Source: Bartonella sp. HY038
GTDB taxonomy: Bacteria > Pseudomonadota > Alphaproteobacteria > Rhizobiales > Rhizobiaceae
DNA: 64,000 nucleotides
Direction: 5' to 3'
Assembly: GCF_014117425.1 (NCBI RefSeq)
Contig: NZ_CP059725.1
Span: 2,830,001-2,894,000 of the forward strand
The notes below the pieces were generated by a model. It saw only the letters and a program-made list of their open reading frames with translations, searched no databases and was not told where the DNA came from. The position numbers and the translations under genes are program-made. This document shows, one piece after another, positions 32,357 through 42,281 of the stretch (positions within the stretch are counted from its first letter, which is position 1; every line of letters starts with the position of its first letter).

Positions 32357-32869
32357 TTAATAAGCCGATTTATTCTTTTTCAAAATTATGAATTGATCAA
32401 TTTTTAATAGGCGTATAATTAGCCAACAAATGGAAGCTGCAAATATCGCTTGTAACAAGGTGACAAATAATAACAAACCATCAAAAGCCATATCCCGAAA
32501 GTAAAATGTTATAATTTCAATCAAAAATTCTGTCGTAAGCTCCAATACACTCAAAGCTATAACTGCTTGCCGCCATGAAAGAGCCTGTCCTCTAGCAACG
32601 AAAAATGCACAATAAAGCCCAGCTAAAACTGCTTGCGCAACAAAAAATGAATAGGAAATTTTTACATTTGGTAAAAAATAAATATTAAAAACATCAACCA
32701 TTTCAACGAGCAATTTGGTACCACTACCCCACTCATATTGACAATACGCAAATAGAAGTAATTCCATTGGCGGTGCAACTATCAAAAAGATAAGCACGAC
32801 AACAATACCGCGCCATGGATGACCAAAAAACACATCCTCATCAGCATTTTGGCTGATTTTATTTACCAC
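32357..32869 (-). CDS. Small membrane protein, paralogue 2
   Basis: A 170-residue partner of 31749-32246, with the same four-segment topology and shared motifs (GHPWRGIVVV, APPMELLLF, FVAQAVLAGLYCA, ALSWRQAVIAL, LLQAIFAASICW). It has a basic tail (KKNKSAY). The paralogues have diverged to roughly one third identity by eye, so the duplication is not recent. No function can be given. Confidence 0.75.
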   Translation of the reverse strand: MVNKISQNADEDVFFGHPWRGIVVVLIFLIVAPPMELLLFAYCQYEWGSGTKLLVEMVDVFNIYFLPNVKISYSFFVAQAVLAGLYCAFFVARGQALSWRQAVIALSVLELTTEFLIEIITFYFRDMAFDGLLLFVTLLQAIFAASICWLIIRLLKIDQFIILKKNKSAY

Positions 32870-33225
32870 TATATTTTATCCAATTCATTGATTATAAGAA
32901 TAACAATATTCTTGACCCTTTGATAAACCACTTAAAGTCAACACTATAGTTTATCAATTTTTATAATGGTTTTTATCCGTATATTACAACCAACGCAACT
33001 AAGTAGTTTTTACCATATTGATAAAACCAATATTAATCATACTAAAAACGCACATTTTATTTTCGATCAATACGCTTTAAATTAATTAACTTTTCAAAAA
33101 TGACCATGAAATTAAAGCCCTAGGTCAATTGGTTCAAATACAGCTTTACACAGAAAGTCAAAGGTCTCAATAATGGAAGTTATACTTATAGAATATCCGC
33201 TGTATAACTTCCAAAAAATCAGTAT
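32870..33225. other. Non-coding gap
   Basis: 356 bp, very AT-rich. It holds the probable promoter of 32357-32869 and an 11-bp perfect inverted repeat, GGAAGTTATAC at 33175-33185 and GTATAACTTCC at 33202-33212, just behind the aldo/keto reductase stop. The inverted repeat may help stop transcription, but on the minus strand the T run precedes it rather than follows. Confidence 0.5.
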
Positions 33226-34218
33226 TTAAAATACACTTAAAACCGGATGCGGCTTATAAGCTTGTTCAAGAAACTCAATTTCATCATCATTAAGGGTAAT
33301 ATCAAGGGCTTTTACCGCTTCATCAATATGATGGGGTGATGTTGTTCCGATAATTGGTGAAGTGATAAACGGTTTGCTTAACATCCAAGCAAGGCTAAGC
33401 TGCGCCATGGAAATGCCGCGCTTTTTTGTCAAGGTCTCAACATTATCAACAATCACCTTATCCAAGTTTTCACTATTACCCCAAACCATCGGCGATACAT
33501 TATCAATCTTTGAACGATCGGTTGCGGTTTGCCACGGACGGGTTAATCGGCCACCCGCTAAAGGACTCCACGGGATCATCGCCACTTTGCGATCAACACA
33601 AAGCGGGATCATTTCCCGTTCTTCCTCGCGATGAATTAGCGAATAGTGATTTTGCATGGAAATAAATTTGGTCCAATTATTCTTTTCAGCAATATTTTGC
33701 AATCGCTCAAATTCCCAAGCATGCATGGAAGATGCACCAAGATAGCGAACTTTGCCACTTTTTACTACGTCATGCAATGCTTCCATGGTTTCTTCATAAG
33801 GGGTGGAATGATCTAAGCGATGAATTTGATAGACATCAAGATAATCCAATTGTAACCGCTTTAAACTATGATCAATCTCGGTCATAATATTTTTGCGTGA
33901 TAGGCCACCACCATTAGGACGGTTAGGGCGCATCGGAAAATTAACCTTCGATGCCACAACAATCTCATCACGATTAAGATTAAATGCCTTAATATACTGG
34001 CCAGTAATCTCTTCACTGCTTCCCATTTGGTAAACATTGGCGGTGTCAAAAAAATTAATACCAAGTTCAATTGCCTTTTTAAACGTCTCTTTACCCGCGT
34101 CAAAATCTTTAGCCCACGGAAATAGTCCGTTTTGTTCGCCCGGTTGGCCAAAACTCATCATACCAAGACAAATTTTTGATACATCTAAGCCGGTGGCTCC
34201 AAATTTTACATATTTCAT
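33226..34218 (-). CDS. Aldo/keto reductase
   Basis: A 330-residue NADPH-dependent reductase of carbonyl compounds with a TIM-barrel fold. The catalytic tetrad is visible: Asp in INFFDTANVY with its Tyr four residues on, Lys in VVASKVNFP (~86) and His in VYQIHRLDH (~130). The C-terminal SPIIGTTSPHHIDEAVKAL is the cofactor-binding loop. It resembles the YajO/Tas-like group. The substrate is unknown. It is divergent from the Tat-exported oxidoreductase, 600 bp away. A second member lies at 62978-63934, from another subgroup. Confidence 0.92.
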   Translation of the reverse strand: MKYVKFGATGLDVSKICLGMMSFGQPGEQNGLFPWAKDFDAGKETFKKAIELGINFFDTANVYQMGSSEEITGQYIKAFNLNRDEIVVASKVNFPMRPNRPNGGGLSRKNIMTEIDHSLKRLQLDYLDVYQIHRLDHSTPYEETMEALHDVVKSGKVRYLGASSMHAWEFERLQNIAEKNNWTKFISMQNHYSLIHREEEREMIPLCVDRKVAMIPWSPLAGGRLTRPWQTATDRSKIDNVSPMVWGNSENLDKVIVDNVETLTKKRGISMAQLSLAWMLSKPFITSPIIGTTSPHHIDEAVKALDITLNDDEIEFLEQAYKPHPVLSVF

Positions 34219-34823
34219 AACAGCTCCTAATTAGCGGCAATGATGCAGCGCAATGATCTGCCCATTTTAAGAATTATTCACAAATTGCAGTAACATCAAA
34301 TTGCATCAAATTTGATTTCACCCATCAATAACCGTTAAATAATTTATTGAGAATGCTATAAAAAGTAATTAGAGTTATTAGTAGAACTAATTAATAAGTA
34401 AAAATTTATCCATTAGCCACCAAACTTTGTTCGCTTAACGCAGCTCATTAAACATAGGCAGCGATTAATCACTAATCTCTATTGAACGCTCTCATGAGAT
34501 CGCTTTTCACATTTTCGCATGAAGCTCACAATAATGTAATCACCTAATTGGTGTTGTATTGGTGACATATCATGACAAACCAAGTATAGTTTTCCAATAT
34601 CGGGAAAATGCGGCACTAAAATTGGGCATAAATTCTTTCCCAAAACAGGGAAGATAAATGGGATTTTCTAGTCTCAAGCCTTATAATTTCCATCGCATTA
34701 CAACCCTATTTGCAAGCATGCATTTCAACAAAACATAGCATAAATTATTTCTAATATATTGTTTTTGGCCAATTTTAATTCGTGCCAATAAATTAGAAAT
34801 AACTTCAATAAAGAGGTTTGAAT
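34219..34823. other. Non-coding gap between divergent genes
   Basis: About 605 bp, AT-rich, containing the promoters of the aldo/keto reductase (leftward) and the FAD oxidoreductase (rightward). Nothing gene-like and no strong terminator or riboswitch is visible. GGTGACATATCATGAC near 34560 is a possible regulator site but is unsupported. Confidence 0.5.
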
Positions 34824-36242
34824 ATGAATATTAGTAGACGAAAACTAATTTTGGGCGGTGCAGCTATTTGTGCTGTTGGTGTCGGTGTTGGCGTTCTCAC
34901 CCCCATGCTACAGCGCGAAGGCAGATTGGTTCCCGGAAAGCCACGGGTTGGTTTTGTTGACGGCTCAACAGGACCTCTTCCGCAAAGCGCTGATGCCGTT
35001 ATTATCGGTGGCGGCATATTAGGATTGATGACCGCCATCAATCTTACTGAAAAAGGTTTAGCGGTTGTTGTCGTTGAAAAGGGCAATATTGCCGGCGAGC
35101 AATCATCGCGCTTTTATGGGCAGCTCATCACTTATAAAATGGAAGGCGCAACATTCATGCTCCACCATTTAGGTAAAAAACATTGGCGCGACATGAATGC
35201 AAAACTTGGCGCTGATACAAGCTACCGAACACAAGGGCGTGTTGAAGTTCCATTTAATGAAGAAGATTTGGAAAATGTCAAAAAATGGATAGCGCAAGCC
35301 AAGGAAGAAGCCGGTACAGAAATTCCACTTCAAACCCGTATTATCGAAGGTAGTGAATTAAACGACCGTCTAAAAGGCGCCACTTCCGATTGGAAAATTG
35401 CTGGTTTTGAAGAAGATTCAGGAAGCCTCGACCCTGAAATTACAACATTTAAAGTGGCAGAATATGCCAAAAAAATCGGGGTAAAAATTTACACTCAATG
35501 CGCAGCTCGCGGAATTGAAAAACAAGCAGGCGCGGTATCGGAAGTAGTAACCGAAAATGGCTCAATCAAAACATCACGTGTTGTCCTTTGCGGTGGTGCA
35601 TGGTCTCGTCTCTTCATGCAAAATCTCGGTGTCGATCTAGAAACTCTACCAGCCTATCAATCACAACAATTAATTACCGGCGGCAAGGGACTTCCTGGCG
35701 CAAATGTTGCATTACCGGGAAATATATTCTTCCGCGAACAGGCCGACGGCACTTATGCAACCTCACCGCGCATTGAAGTTATTCCCATCGTCAAAGATTC
35801 ATTTGGCTATGGTTATAAATATCTTCCGCTCCTTTCTGCACCTGACGCTGCCATTCACATCTCAATCAATAAACAATTGCTTGATTCCTTCACTCAAAAA
35901 ACCAGTTGGAAATTGGACGAAAAATCGCCATTTGAAAGCAATCGTGATATGGTCGCCGTCCCAGACATCAAAGACTTGGATGCGTCATTAATTTCCCTTA
36001 AAAAAGAGTTTCCAGCCTTTAATGATTCAAAAATTATCGATCGCTGGAGCGGCGCTATGGCAGTTGCCCCCGATGAATCGCCAATCATTTCTTTGGTCAA
36101 TGAATGTCCAGGTCTCGTTGTCAATACAGCAACAAGCTGGGGCATGACAGAAAGCCCAGTATCTGCATCAATTGCCGCGGACCTATTATTGGGCGCAACA
36201 CCAGTGATTGATCCAAAAGCCTTTAGCATGTATCGTTTTTAA
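34824..36242 (+). CDS. Tat-exported FAD-dependent oxidoreductase (DAO family)
   Basis: About 472 residues. The start (ATG 34824, AAGAGG 7 nt upstream) gives a twin-arginine signal: SRRKLILGG followed by AAICAVGVGVGVLTP, so the folded, FAD-loaded protein is probably exported. The dinucleotide motif VIIGGGILGLMTAINLTEKG (~48-68) and the D-amino-acid-oxidase-type core follow, with SSRFYGQLITYKMEG near the flavin. The end (DRWSGAMAVAPDESPIISLV) is the usual second FAD contact. It oxidises some amine, amino or hydroxy acid; the substrate is not clear. The family is usually cytoplasmic, so the Tat signal is unusual. A large hairpin follows (36273-36324). Confidence 0.88.
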   Translation: MNISRRKLILGGAAICAVGVGVGVLTPMLQREGRLVPGKPRVGFVDGSTGPLPQSADAVIIGGGILGLMTAINLTEKGLAVVVVEKGNIAGEQSSRFYGQLITYKMEGATFMLHHLGKKHWRDMNAKLGADTSYRTQGRVEVPFNEEDLENVKKWIAQAKEEAGTEIPLQTRIIEGSELNDRLKGATSDWKIAGFEEDSGSLDPEITTFKVAEYAKKIGVKIYTQCAARGIEKQAGAVSEVVTENGSIKTSRVVLCGGAWSRLFMQNLGVDLETLPAYQSQQLITGGKGLPGANVALPGNIFFREQADGTYATSPRIEVIPIVKDSFGYGYKYLPLLSAPDAAIHISINKQLLDSFTQKTSWKLDEKSPFESNRDMVAVPDIKDLDASLISLKKEFPAFNDSKIIDRWSGAMAVAPDESPIISLVNECPGLVVNTATSWGMTESPVSASIAADLLLGATPVIDPKAFSMYRF

Positions 36243-36272
36243 AATAGTAATCAATTAAGGTATCCTAAACAT

Positions 36273-36324
36273 ATCTACGGCACATTTACAAAAATCTATT
36301 CAGAAATGTAAATGTGCGGTAGAT
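36273..36324 (+). terminator. Long inverted repeat behind the FAD oxidoreductase
   Basis: Two 17-nt arms (ATCTACGGCACATTTAC and GTAAATGTGCGGTAGAT) pair with one mismatch around an 18-nt loop, 30 bp after the stop. There is no clear T tract, only TAATTTCCTTTT, so it may be a terminator of an unusual form or a retroregulatory hairpin. Confidence 0.45.
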
Positions 36325-36500
36325 AATTTCCTTTTGGCATTTTATACCTTAGCACCATCTCAAAACATCATTACCACCGCTGCAAGTTTTGCAAAGTGGC
36401 CTGAAATTTTTGGCAAATGCAAGTATAAAGCTCAAGCTACCCTTTTTAAATATCATCTGCATCATTTCAAAATTGGAATATAACAAAATTGGAACGTAAA

Positions 36501-36824
36501 ATGAGTAACCATCAAGCAAATGATCTTATTTTTGGCTTTTCTATTTCCAACACACATCTATATCCAGGCTGCCAACTAAAACAGCAAGACGAACTGCCAG
36601 ACCGCGGCACACTCCCAACCCCGATTAGCGTTGAATTTAGTGACGGCACTATTGTTGTTGCTCATATTCACCAAAATGCACAAGATTTGGATAATGAAAA
36701 CCAACTTATCTTAACAATGCCCGCCTATAAAACAGCAGCCAAAACCAATATCAATGCTAAAAATTGGCTTATTTCCAAGAAAAGCAAAACCGACTGGAAT
36801 ACAGTTAAATTATTAGCTGAATGA
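36501..36824 (+). CDS. Small protein of unknown function
   Basis: A 107-residue protein starting at ATG 36501 (GGA 7 nt upstream; a TTG at 36489 is also in frame). It is soluble and has no signal peptide. Parts such as PISVEFSDGTIVVAHIHQNAQD and ILTMPAYKTAAKTN suggest a small beta-strand domain. No family was recognised and no neighbour tells its job. Codon use fits its neighbours, so a real gene is likely but not certain. Confidence 0.55.
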   Translation: MSNHQANDLIFGFSISNTHLYPGCQLKQQDELPDRGTLPTPISVEFSDGTIVVAHIHQNAQDLDNENQLILTMPAYKTAAKTNINAKNWLISKKSKTDWNTVKLLAE

Positions 36825-37293
36825 TATAAACCAAGCCAATTAAAATCTATTCCAATATGTCATTCAACCAATCATCACATAAATCATGAATCAAGCAGCT
36901 GATTTGCCATTGCTTGGTCGTTGGATACAATTTTGCATTTTGAAGATATATGTCATATATTCACCTTTTGTTCTCATTGCAAGAAAAAAATGCAAATCAC
37001 TGTTAAAAAAATCAAAAACATACAAATAAACCTAACAATACGCAAACAATATATTGATTTTAAATATTATTTTTTAAAAATTAGAGTTGGAAAAGCAAAA
37101 ATATAATTGGTCATTCCAATCTATTTTCTGTCATTTAATGTCATTAATACCGCTAAATTAAGCATTACTTATATTAAATTATCAACGATTCGATCTTTTT
37201 CAAGATAAGCAATCATTGAACTTAACCCCGCATTATAATATCACTCTTTACGTGATCGAAGGTTAAAGCATAAATGCTTGCAAGGATGGGTAA
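36825..37293. other. Non-coding gap before the molybdoenzyme gene
   Basis: 469 bp, strongly AT-rich, with many short A/T tracts and no convincing gene. It must contain the promoter of the molybdoenzyme; no operator is recognised. Confidence 0.5.
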
Positions 37294-39576
37294 ATGGAAA
37301 ACCGCAAATATTTTCTAACCACCCATTGGGGCATTTATCAACATGATCATGCAACCCTTTTCCCCTTCCATAAAGATATCCAACCGGCAAGCTTTGGCAC
37401 CGATTACCCACAATACCGCCTTGCACCTTGCCGCATTTTAAAACCAGCCATTCGCAAATCCTATCTTGAATATGGACCAGAAGCAAAAATTGGCACACGC
37501 GGCCAAGATGAATTTATTGAAGTAGAGATGGATTTTGCTCTTGATCTTGCAGCTCAAGAAATTGCCCGTATTAAACAAATTTATGGCAATGAGGCAATTT
37601 ATAGCGGCTCCTATGGTTGGTCAAGCGCCGGACGCTTTCACCATGCCCAAAGCCAATTAAAACGCTTTTTCAATCTTGCTGGCGGTTCGGTTCGCTCAAT
37701 CCAAACTTATAGCTATGGCGCTGGCGAAACAATTTTACCCCATATTATCGGTGGTCTTAGTGGCTTAGTCGCCAATCATACCAGTTATGACGATATTTTA
37801 GATGAAGCCGAACTTGTTTTAATGTTTGGCGGTACACCAATTCGCAATGCACAGGTTAACTCTGGTGGACTATTTAGTCATAACACCCATAGCCATTTGC
37901 AAAAACTATGCCAAAAGGGCATTGACCTTATTTCTATTTCGCCCATTAAAAGCGATAGCGATATTCAAACCCAATGGCTTTCTTTGCGCCCTAATAGCGA
38001 CACGGCTTTGTTATTGGCTTTATGCCACCACGTCCTCGTCAATCATCGAGTTAATTATAATTTCATCAATCAATACACAACTGGCTTTGATCATTTTGTT
38101 GATTATCTTCATGGCAAAAATGACGGTATCATTAAAGATCATCTTTGGGCAGCGGGCATCACTGACATTAATGCCGATATAATTTTATCCTTGGGCAAAC
38201 AGATAATTGACAAAAAAACATTCATCATGGTCGCATGGTCGTTGCAACGTGCCGATCATGGCGAGCAAGTCTATTGGGCAACAATTGCTCTAAGTGCTAT
38301 GCTAGGCAATATCGGAAAAAAAGGACAAGGTTTTGGCTTTGGCTATTCTTCAGCCGGCAATATCGGCATGAATGGCCCCAAAGTTGCTCTACCATCATTA
38401 CCGCAAGGGGTAAATCCGATCAAAGACGCAATCCCCGTTGCCCGCATTGCCGATATGCTGCTTAACCCCAATGCCAATTATCAATTTAACGGCCAAACCA
38501 AAAATTATCCTGATATAAAACTCGTCTATTGGATTGGCGGCAATCCTTTCCATCATCATCAAGATTTAAATCGTCTGGTTAATGCTTGGCAAAAGCCACA
38601 AACAATCATCACCCATGAACATTGGTGGAACGCCCATGCCCGCCATGCCGATATTGTATTTCCAGCCGCCACGTTTCTAGAACGTGACGATATAGCAAGT
38701 GCCAGCAATGATAGTTTCTTAACTTATGCCAAAGCCTTAAGCCAGCCACCGCAAGGCGTCACAACCGATCATGAGATATTAAAACAACTTGCTCAACGAT
38801 TAGGTTTTGAAGAACAATTTACCGCTAAACGTAGCGAAGCGGATTGGCTATATTGGCTATATCAGCAAAGCTGCCAAATTTTTCAGCATCAACATATTAA
38901 TTTGCCCAATTATCGCACATTTCAAGACATTGGCTATCTTGAACTTCCTAAAAGGCAAATAAAGCCACTATTGAGCGAATTTCGTCAATCCCCTGATGAA
39001 AACCGTTTATGGACACCATCAGGACGAATAGAAATTTATTCAAAAGCCATTGCAGCTTTTAACTATCAAGACTGCCCCCCCCATCCAACCTGGCTACCAC
39101 CAAGTGAATGGCTCGGATCAGATAAAACAAAGAGTTTTCCGCTTCACCTTCTTACCTGCCAACCTAGCGACAAACTCCACAGCCAGTGGGATCATGCAGC
39201 ACAACCACAAGCGACCAAACAGCATGGCCGTCAGCCAATCCTTATCCATGAAGATGATGCAAAACAGCGAAATATAAAAGAAAATGATCTGGTGCGCGTT
39301 TTTAACGAGCGCGGTGCCTGCCTTGCAATAGCAAAACCTAGCCAAGATATAAAACAAGGTGTCACACAAATGGCAACAGGGGCTTGGTTTAATCCATGGC
39401 AAGATGAAAACGGTAACAAGCTTGAGCTAAATGGCAATCCCAATGTCTTGACACAAGATCACGGAACATCAACGCTCACCCAAGCCACCAGTGCCAATTC
39501 CTGCCTTGTCGAGGTCGAAAAATATCACGGCATAGCACCTAAGGCCAATATTTATGAACCACCTCAATTCGGCTAA
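37294..39576 (+). CDS. Molybdopterin guanine dinucleotide oxidoreductase, BisC/TorA/DMSO-reductase type
   Basis: A 760-residue enzyme of the DMSO-reductase family. GSYGWSSAGRFHHAQSQL (~108-125) holds the serine that ligates molybdenum in the BisC/TorA/DorA group. YSYGAGETILPHIIGG, GGTPIRNAQVNSGG, YWIGGNPFHHHQDLNRL and EHWWNAHARHADIVFPAATF are further cofactor contacts. The start ATG 37294 (AAGGA 7 nt upstream) gives no Tat or Sec signal, which fits cytoplasmic biotin/methionine sulfoxide reductase (BisC) better than periplasmic TorA/DorA. There is no iron-sulphur motif at the N-terminus. It probably reduces a sulfoxide or N-oxide. It is a lone gene. Confidence 0.85.
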   Translation: MENRKYFLTTHWGIYQHDHATLFPFHKDIQPASFGTDYPQYRLAPCRILKPAIRKSYLEYGPEAKIGTRGQDEFIEVEMDFALDLAAQEIARIKQIYGNEAIYSGSYGWSSAGRFHHAQSQLKRFFNLAGGSVRSIQTYSYGAGETILPHIIGGLSGLVANHTSYDDILDEAELVLMFGGTPIRNAQVNSGGLFSHNTHSHLQKLCQKGIDLISISPIKSDSDIQTQWLSLRPNSDTALLLALCHHVLVNHRVNYNFINQYTTGFDHFVDYLHGKNDGIIKDHLWAAGITDINADIILSLGKQIIDKKTFIMVAWSLQRADHGEQVYWATIALSAMLGNIGKKGQGFGFGYSSAGNIGMNGPKVALPSLPQGVNPIKDAIPVARIADMLLNPNANYQFNGQTKNYPDIKLVYWIGGNPFHHHQDLNRLVNAWQKPQTIITHEHWWNAHARHADIVFPAATFLERDDIASASNDSFLTYAKALSQPPQGVTTDHEILKQLAQRLGFEEQFTAKRSEADWLYWLYQQSCQIFQHQHINLPNYRTFQDIGYLELPKRQIKPLLSEFRQSPDENRLWTPSGRIEIYSKAIAAFNYQDCPPHPTWLPPSEWLGSDKTKSFPLHLLTCQPSDKLHSQWDHAAQPQATKQHGRQPILIHEDDAKQRNIKENDLVRVFNERGACLAIAKPSQDIKQGVTQMATGAWFNPWQDENGNKLELNGNPNVLTQDHGTSTLTQATSANSCLVEVEKYHGIAPKANIYEPPQFG

Positions 39577-39629
39577 ATACATTATCTAATATAATTGGTG
39601 TTTAATTCTTAGCTTAACACAAATGGGCA

Positions 39630-42104
39630 TCAATCAAAATTTAGCAAGCGTTCAAGATATTGGCGTTCCATTTCTGGGGTGAGATTGCCAAGGCGTTTCC
39701 TAATTTCATCCAAGATGCGGCGGGCTTTTTGAATATCGCTTTCACTTGGAATTGCATTATCACCATGCTGATTTTGCTCGCCGCCCATCTCACGCCCCAA
39801 TGGATCAATCTTGCGATCATCATTGGGTGTGCCTTCACCTTTTTCCTTCAAGGCTTCACGCATTTCAGCCATCATTTCCTGCGCGCCATTACGCATTGCA
39901 TCAAGGGCATCGGCTTGGCTTTGGGTTGACGATTCGCCATCTTCATTATCTAGCGCTTCTTGCGATTGTTCCATCGCTTGCCCTGCATCATCAAGACCTT
40001 CGCCTTGTTTCATGCCTTGCTTTTTTAAATCCTCTTGCAGATTTTTTAAATCACTGGATAATTCTTGTTGGCGCTTTTTCAAATCATCAAGATCTTTAGC
40101 AAAATCCTCATCAGATTTTTCACCACGCTGATGTTCGCCAGTCATCTTATTAGTATCATTAAGCATTTCTTGTTGGCGGCGCATTAAATCCGATAATTTA
40201 TCGATATTTTTCTGCATTTCTTGCTTTGCGCTATCTTTATTCTCGCCCTTACCACTACCGCTGCCCCCCTCACTTTGGGTGACTTGCATATTATCCATCA
40301 TTTTTTCAAGTTCAGATAATAATTGCTCTGCCGCAGCACGATTTCCAGTTTTGGCAAGGTCTTCAAGCTCCTTTAACTTCTTTTGCAATTCATCTTCACT
40401 CAAGTCCTGCATTTGCTGGCCGGGCTGTTGTTGCAATTTTTGGCCACTTTGCGCAAGCTCATCCATATAAGCGGACATGGCGTTTTTCAACTCAGCCATT
40501 AAACGCTCAATCTCGTCTTGACTTGCGCCATTACGCAAAGCATCGCGCAAGGCTTGCTGTGCAGCTTTTAGTCTTTGTGCTGCTGCGCTTAAGCTGCCAC
40601 CTTCAACTCCAACGGCAATATCCCATAAATAGTCGGCAATATTGCGAAATTCTTCATCATTATTAGCACCGGCAAGGCGGCGCTTAACACTCGCAAGGGT
40701 TATCACCGTTGTGGCATTCTTAATTGTATCTTTTGGACGAATTTGCACGGCATAAAGCATATCAAGAATATGATCTTTATTGGCTGTATCTGCAATCAAT
40801 AGGCCGCGCTGCTCAATCAAAGCGCGGGCAAGTGGATTGCCAAAACTGCGTTGCGGCAAAACCAACTCCTTAGGCTCACTTGATGCAAGGTTACCTGCTG
40901 CATCTTGTGCATGCAAGGTCATATAAACCTTAGCGCCGGCCCAAGGATTTGCGGCAAAATCTTTCGATGTACGAGTAATTCCCTTACCATTGCGTGGCAA
41001 TGTTAAAGTAATATCAGGCACTGGAAAAAGCTGGTGCCCTTTAGATAATGGGATCTCGCCATCATCATCCTTTGCGAGTTCCATCGTTGCCCAAGCTTTA
41101 ACCGCACCATAATCATCATCAATTTTATAGCTTAAATCAAGCAAACCATTAATTGCCCTTTTGGGATCACCTTCCCAGCTGATGCGCGGGGATTGGTCGG
41201 CAATTGCATTAAAATTCCAACTTAAATCCGTATGCGGGCCAGTCAAGGAAAGCGTAACCGCTTTGGTTAATTTGACATCATAAGCCATAACATCGCTATT
41301 ATCATCGGCCTTAGCTGCAATGTCTTCACTTTTAAGCGTATTGTCACCATCATGCCAATTAGCAGTAAGTTTTAAGCGCGTATCAGCACTGCTAATACGC
41401 AAATTAACAATACTATTGACTGGCACATCAAACTGTCCGTCCGTTTTGGAAGATGTATTATTTTCAATTAAATAAATCGGAGCGCGCCCTGTATATTCAG
41501 GCGGCGCAACCCACGCATCAACGCGCATATTGGACCAGTCGGCATGTTTGCCAAAATAAAATGCATCATCAATGCGCCCTGAGGATGGGCTAAAACTATA
41601 GGCAAAAGCAATAGCAAAACTTAAAATAATAATCGAGCGCAAACCATAGGGATCTTGGCGCGGAATATTGGGCGATGGGTAGCCACTTTGTAAATTATTT
41701 AAGGATTTAACCAAGCGTTGGCGATGTGCTTGCCACAATATTTTAGCAACTTCATCACTGGTTGGCGGTAGCGCATCATATTGCGCAAGAATTGGCTGAA
41801 ACTTTAAGCCACTTGCTTTTTCAATTCGGTTATCAACATCACTACGAGTGGGTGATCTGAAATCCAACAATTTCAGCAAACACCAAAACAGTAAACATGC
41901 AAAAACCAATAGCAAGCCAATTTGCGTTAAACCGGAAGCCATTTTAAAAATGCCAAACCATGAAAGCGCAAAAAAGCTCAAAACCACTAAAATAACCGGC
42001 AAGACCAACGGCCATAAACGCTCGAAAATCAAAATAGCAAAGGTCAGCCGACGCACACGCGCCAGTTTTGCTTGCCAATTGTGATTTTCAACTTCTATGG
42101 TCAT
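39630..42104 (-). CDS. TIGR02302/DUF4175 family membrane protein
   Basis: About 824 residues from ATG 42104. Two N-terminal membrane segments (LVLPVILVVLSFFALSWF and IGLLLVFACLLFWCLL) and a third at ~165 (IIILSFAIAFAYSFS) precede a large extracytoplasmic part. The C-terminal ~350 residues are charged, Gln/Glu-rich coiled coil (QQQPGQQMQDLSEDELQKKL and similar), ending in LGNLTPEMERQYLERLL. This is the layout of the alphaproteobacterial TIGR02302 family (often next to lysA in rhizobia), with no known function. The gene converges on the molybdoenzyme. The frame is open further upstream to 42146, but MTIEVENHN is the conserved start. Confidence 0.85.
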   Translation of the reverse strand: MTIEVENHNWQAKLARVRRLTFAILIFERLWPLVLPVILVVLSFFALSWFGIFKMASGLTQIGLLLVFACLLFWCLLKLLDFRSPTRSDVDNRIEKASGLKFQPILAQYDALPPTSDEVAKILWQAHRQRLVKSLNNLQSGYPSPNIPRQDPYGLRSIIILSFAIAFAYSFSPSSGRIDDAFYFGKHADWSNMRVDAWVAPPEYTGRAPIYLIENNTSSKTDGQFDVPVNSIVNLRISSADTRLKLTANWHDGDNTLKSEDIAAKADDNSDVMAYDVKLTKAVTLSLTGPHTDLSWNFNAIADQSPRISWEGDPKRAINGLLDLSYKIDDDYGAVKAWATMELAKDDDGEIPLSKGHQLFPVPDITLTLPRNGKGITRTSKDFAANPWAGAKVYMTLHAQDAAGNLASSEPKELVLPQRSFGNPLARALIEQRGLLIADTANKDHILDMLYAVQIRPKDTIKNATTVITLASVKRRLAGANNDEEFRNIADYLWDIAVGVEGGSLSAAAQRLKAAQQALRDALRNGASQDEIERLMAELKNAMSAYMDELAQSGQKLQQQPGQQMQDLSEDELQKKLKELEDLAKTGNRAAAEQLLSELEKMMDNMQVTQSEGGSGSGKGENKDSAKQEMQKNIDKLSDLMRRQQEMLNDTNKMTGEHQRGEKSDEDFAKDLDDLKKRQQELSSDLKNLQEDLKKQGMKQGEGLDDAGQAMEQSQEALDNEDGESSTQSQADALDAMRNGAQEMMAEMREALKEKGEGTPNDDRKIDPLGREMGGEQNQHGDNAIPSESDIQKARRILDEIRKRLGNLTPEMERQYLERLLNFD

Positions 42105-42281
42105 AATTCCATCCGTTTGGCATGATTTTGCCATGCAATATAGCAAAGAGGTGTCATAATCAGTCTTTATACAAGTTTTTGTCTTAAGTTTGATTTAAAA
42201 AGACAATCATCCTGTTTTTATTTTAAAATTATATTCATCATACCATATACTTATTATGGAATAATTTTCTCAATAATAAAA

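Noticed and set aside
33175..33212. A loxP-like site
   Set aside because: The arms contain ATAACTTC-like letters, but spacer length and arm order differ from loxP, so the likeness is chance.
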